This document shows, piece after piece, positions 50,212 through 52,205 of a DNA stretch of 52,205 bases. This DNA is from Fibrobacter succinogenes (lineage in GTDB: Bacteria; Fibrobacterota; Fibrobacteria; Fibrobacterales; Fibrobacteraceae): contig CACXXH010000006.1 in NCBI GenBank assembly GCA_902771595.1, positions 1-52,205 on the forward strand. The letters run 5' to 3'. Below the pieces are notes generated by a model that searched no databases, was not told where the DNA came from, and saw nothing but the letters and a program-made list of their open reading frames with translations. The position numbers and the translations under genes are program-made. Every line of letters starts with the position of its first letter. The stretch's first letter is position 1.

Positions 50212-50241
50212 ACAAAAAATCCCGCGGTTTTACCCACGGGA
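50212..50241 (-). terminator. Intrinsic terminator of rpsA
   Basis: On the minus strand CCCGTGG pairs with CCGCGGG (one G-U pair), followed by ATTTTTTG. The wobble is only good on the minus strand. A second stem (GCACTCC-TTAC-GGAGTGC, 50266-50283) lies between it and the rpsA stop. Confidence 0.65.
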
Positions 50242-50294
50242 CTTTTAATGCTGCAAGTGATTGCCGCACTCCTTACGGAGTGCACAACGGCAAC

Positions 50295-52022
50295 TTACTT
50301 GGCTTCTTCAGCGGCAGCTTCTTCGGCCGGCTTTTCAGCAGCCTTCTTCTTGGTAGCCTTCTTCTTCGGAGCGGTAGCTTCGCCAATCGTCGTGCCCGAT
50401 TCACCCGGCTTGTGGGAATCCATCCAAGCCTTGAGTTCTGCGGATTCGCGGTTCTTGAAGTAGTCCACCACGGAGAGGTAGATCTTGCGGTTGTTCTGGT
50501 CGATCTCGGTCACGACAGCCGGAACTTCGTCGCCAACCTTGAATGCATCGGCCGGAACCTTGATGTATTCAGCGGTGAGCTTGGAAACAATCTTGCCCTT
50601 CACTTCGGCATCAACCGGGTACGTGGTTTCGATAGAATCCCACGGGTCTTCGGTGAGGTGCTTCATGGAGAGGGAAATGCGGCGCTTTTCCTTATCGACG
50701 GCGAGCACGACGCATTCGACCTTGTCACCCTTCTTGACCATTTCGTTCGGGTGGGTGATCTTCTTGGTCCAGGACATGTCAGAGACGTGGATGAGGCCAT
50801 CAACACCTTCCTTGATTTCGACGAATGCGCCGAAGGAAGCGATGTTGCGGATTTCGCCAACCACGCGGGCACCCGGGGGAAGTTCGGTTTCGATGGAATC
50901 CCACGGATCGCTTTCGAGCTGCTTCATGCCGAGAGAGATGCGTTCGGCATCTTCTTCAACCTTGAGCACAACGGCTTCCACTTCCTGACCCACAGAGAGG
51001 ATCTTGGAGGGGTGCTTGCCGTGCTGGGTCCAGGACATTTCGGAAACGTGGATGAGGCCTTCGACGCCAGAATCCAGTTCGACGAATGCACCGTAATCGG
51101 TGATGGAAACGACCTTGCCCTTGACGATAGCGCCTTCGGGGTAGCGTTCGGCGATGTCCTTCCACGGATGCGGCTTGAGCTGCTTCATGCCGAGAGAGAT
51201 GCGTTCCTTCTTGTCGTTGAAGTCGAGCACCATGACTTCGACTTCCTGGCCGAGCTGGACCATTTCGGTCGGGTGGTTGATGCGCTTGTAGCTCATGTCG
51301 GTGATGTGGAGGAGGCCGTCTACGCCGCCGAGGTCAATGAACGCACCGAAGTCGGTGATGTTCTTGACGAGGCCCTTGCGAACCTGGCCCTTCTCGAGAG
51401 TTTCGAGAACGTCGCCACGCTGCTTGTTGCGTTCTTCTTCGAGAACGACGCGGCGAGACACGACGATGTTGCGGCGAGCCTTGTTGACCTTGATGACCTT
51501 GAGGTCGAATTCCTGACCGATGAGGGCGTTGATATCCGGGATCTGACGGAGGTCGATCTGGGAGCCCGGGAGGAAGGCGTCGATGCCGAACAGGTCGACA
51601 ACCACACCGCCCTTGATACGCTTGGTAAGCGTGCCGCGCACGACTTCGTTGTTTTCGAATGCCGCGTGGATGCGATCCCACACGCGCACGAAGTCGGCCT
51701 TCTGCTTCGAAAGGATGAGACGGCCGTCTTCATCTTCGAGCTTTTCGACAAACACTTCGATTTCAGAACCGATTTCGAGAGAGTCAGTTTCCTTGAACTC
51801 GGCGCGGTCGATAACACCTTCGCTCTTGTAGTTCACGTCGATCAGGACTTCCTGGTCGTTGACCTGGCTGATCTTGCCCATGACGAGCTTGCCCTGTTCG
51901 AGGCAGCCCATGCCGGCATACACGTCGGCGTTCTGCTTGCGGAAGTCCGGGGAGCATTCACCCTGGGCGGCAAGGATTTCGGCGAGATCTTCAGCGGTTC
52001 CGAATTTGAGATTTTGAGACAT
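50295..52022 (-). CDS. rpsA: 30S ribosomal protein S1
   Basis: 575 residues with six S1-type RNA-binding domains. The first two are degenerate as usual (QGKLVMGKISQVNDQEVLID, VRGTLTKRIKGGVVVDLFGI). Four follow with the NITDFGAFIDLGGVDGLLHI-type sequence. The C-terminal Lys/Ala/Glu tail (KKKATKKKAAEK) is an extension. S1 helps bind mRNA to the small subunit. No Shine-Dalgarno precedes the ATG; S1 genes often lack one. It lies 36 bases after cmk, the arrangement known from E. coli. Confidence 0.96.
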   Translation of the reverse strand: MSQNLKFGTAEDLAEILAAQGECSPDFRKQNADVYAGMGCLEQGKLVMGKISQVNDQEVLIDVNYKSEGVIDRAEFKETDSLEIGSEIEVFVEKLEDEDGRLILSKQKADFVRVWDRIHAAFENNEVVRGTLTKRIKGGVVVDLFGIDAFLPGSQIDLRQIPDINALIGQEFDLKVIKVNKARRNIVVSRRVVLEEERNKQRGDVLETLEKGQVRKGLVKNITDFGAFIDLGGVDGLLHITDMSYKRINHPTEMVQLGQEVEVMVLDFNDKKERISLGMKQLKPHPWKDIAERYPEGAIVKGKVVSITDYGAFVELDSGVEGLIHVSEMSWTQHGKHPSKILSVGQEVEAVVLKVEEDAERISLGMKQLESDPWDSIETELPPGARVVGEIRNIASFGAFVEIKEGVDGLIHVSDMSWTKKITHPNEMVKKGDKVECVVLAVDKEKRRISLSMKHLTEDPWDSIETTYPVDAEVKGKIVSKLTAEYIKVPADAFKVGDEVPAVVTEIDQNNRKIYLSVVDYFKNRESAELKAWMDSHKPGESGTTIGEATAPKKKATKKKAAEKPAEEAAAEEAK

Positions 52023-52058
52023 ATTGTTTAGTTTGGGTTGTGGAACAAAGGATTCAGG

Positions 52059-52205
52059 CTACGCCACTACACCTACGTAGTCGAGAATCTTTTGGACCTG
52101 TTGTTGGATTGAGATGTGTGTAGTGTCAATTTCGATTGCGTCGTCCGCCTTCTTCAGGGGAGCGTTCGCGCGGGAAGAATCCAGGCGGTCGCGTTCGACC
52201 AGGTT
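52059..52205 (-). CDS. cmk: Cytidylate kinase, C-terminal end (partial)
   Basis: Read on the minus strand from the window edge, 48 codons end at TAG (52059-52061). RDRLDSSRANAPLKKADDAI and IDTTHISIQQQVQKIL are the conserved C-terminal motifs of CMP kinase. The start is outside the window. cmk-rpsA adjacency supports the call. Confidence 0.9.
   Translation of the reverse strand, partial: NLVERDRLDSSRANAPLKKADDAIEIDTTHISIQQQVQKILDYVGVVA

Noticed and set aside
50280..52031. 583-codon open frame antisense to rpsA
   Set aside because: It is produced by the S1 repeats read backwards. The real gene is certain.

Overview
The window looks like chromosomal DNA of a Fibrobacter-type bacterium (Fibrobacterota). 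The pointers are a Fib_succ_major-type lipoprotein, several secreted glycoside hydrolases carrying CBM6-like modules and a short shared C-terminal module, Ser-rich lipoprotein linkers, many outer-membrane barrels, and housekeeping genes (coaE, recF, scpA, coaBC, dnaB, rpsA, cmk) scattered among envelope genes. I see no phage, transposase, integrase or CRISPR array. Naming the genus is an inference from protein style; no 16S gene is present.

Layout. (1) 1-10,524: a plant cell-wall polysaccharide locus on the + strand. It holds the 3' end of a probable GH127-type arabinofuranosidase, a beta-helix enzyme of GH141 type, a GH95 fucosidase/galactosidase, a GH43 enzyme and a GH9 endoglucanase. Two genes are preceded by nearly identical leaders that contain a terminator-like hairpin. 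(2) 10,526-20,811: coaE and a DMT permease (-), mscL (+), a lolA / propeller / PorV-like / recF operon (-), a barrel protein and an OpgC-like acyltransferase (+), and a lipoprotein (-). (3) 20,957-29,457: a divergent GT5 glycosyltransferase whose stop codon lies inside a tRNA-CAU gene, a CDF metal transporter, an orphan MacA-like adaptor, a Gfo/Idh/MocA dehydrogenase fused to a TolB-like propeller, scpA with a long acidic tail, and a zinc-ribbon protein with a YugP-type protease. (4) 29,563-34,711: a tolC-hlyD-permease-permease exporter operon without an ATPase gene. (5) 34,918-40,615: a five-gene operon DUF4956 - HlyD - TolC - VTC domain - triple lamin-tail lipoprotein, the most interesting candidate for an undescribed envelope system. 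(6) 40,866-52,205: a solitary vsr, a small barrel protein, a Ser-rich lipoprotein, an operon coaBC - degenerate UDG-like protein - dnaB - mlaE - mlaF, the collagen-like Fib_succ_major lipoprotein, rpsA, and the 3' end of cmk.

How the parts fit. The first 10 kb encode exported enzymes that together would trim fucose/galactose, arabinose and xylose side chains and cut beta-glucan backbones. The PorV-like and propeller genes may belong to the secretion route of proteins that carry the shared C-terminal module (inference). The VTC/DUF4956 operon couples a triphosphate-tunnel polymerase fold to a HlyD/TolC-type trans-envelope conduit and a surface lipoprotein. That suggests production or use of a phosphate polymer at the cell envelope, but the function is not shown by sequence alone. 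A GC-rich repeat lies both in the mscL-recF gap and, in frame, in the linker of CoaBC.
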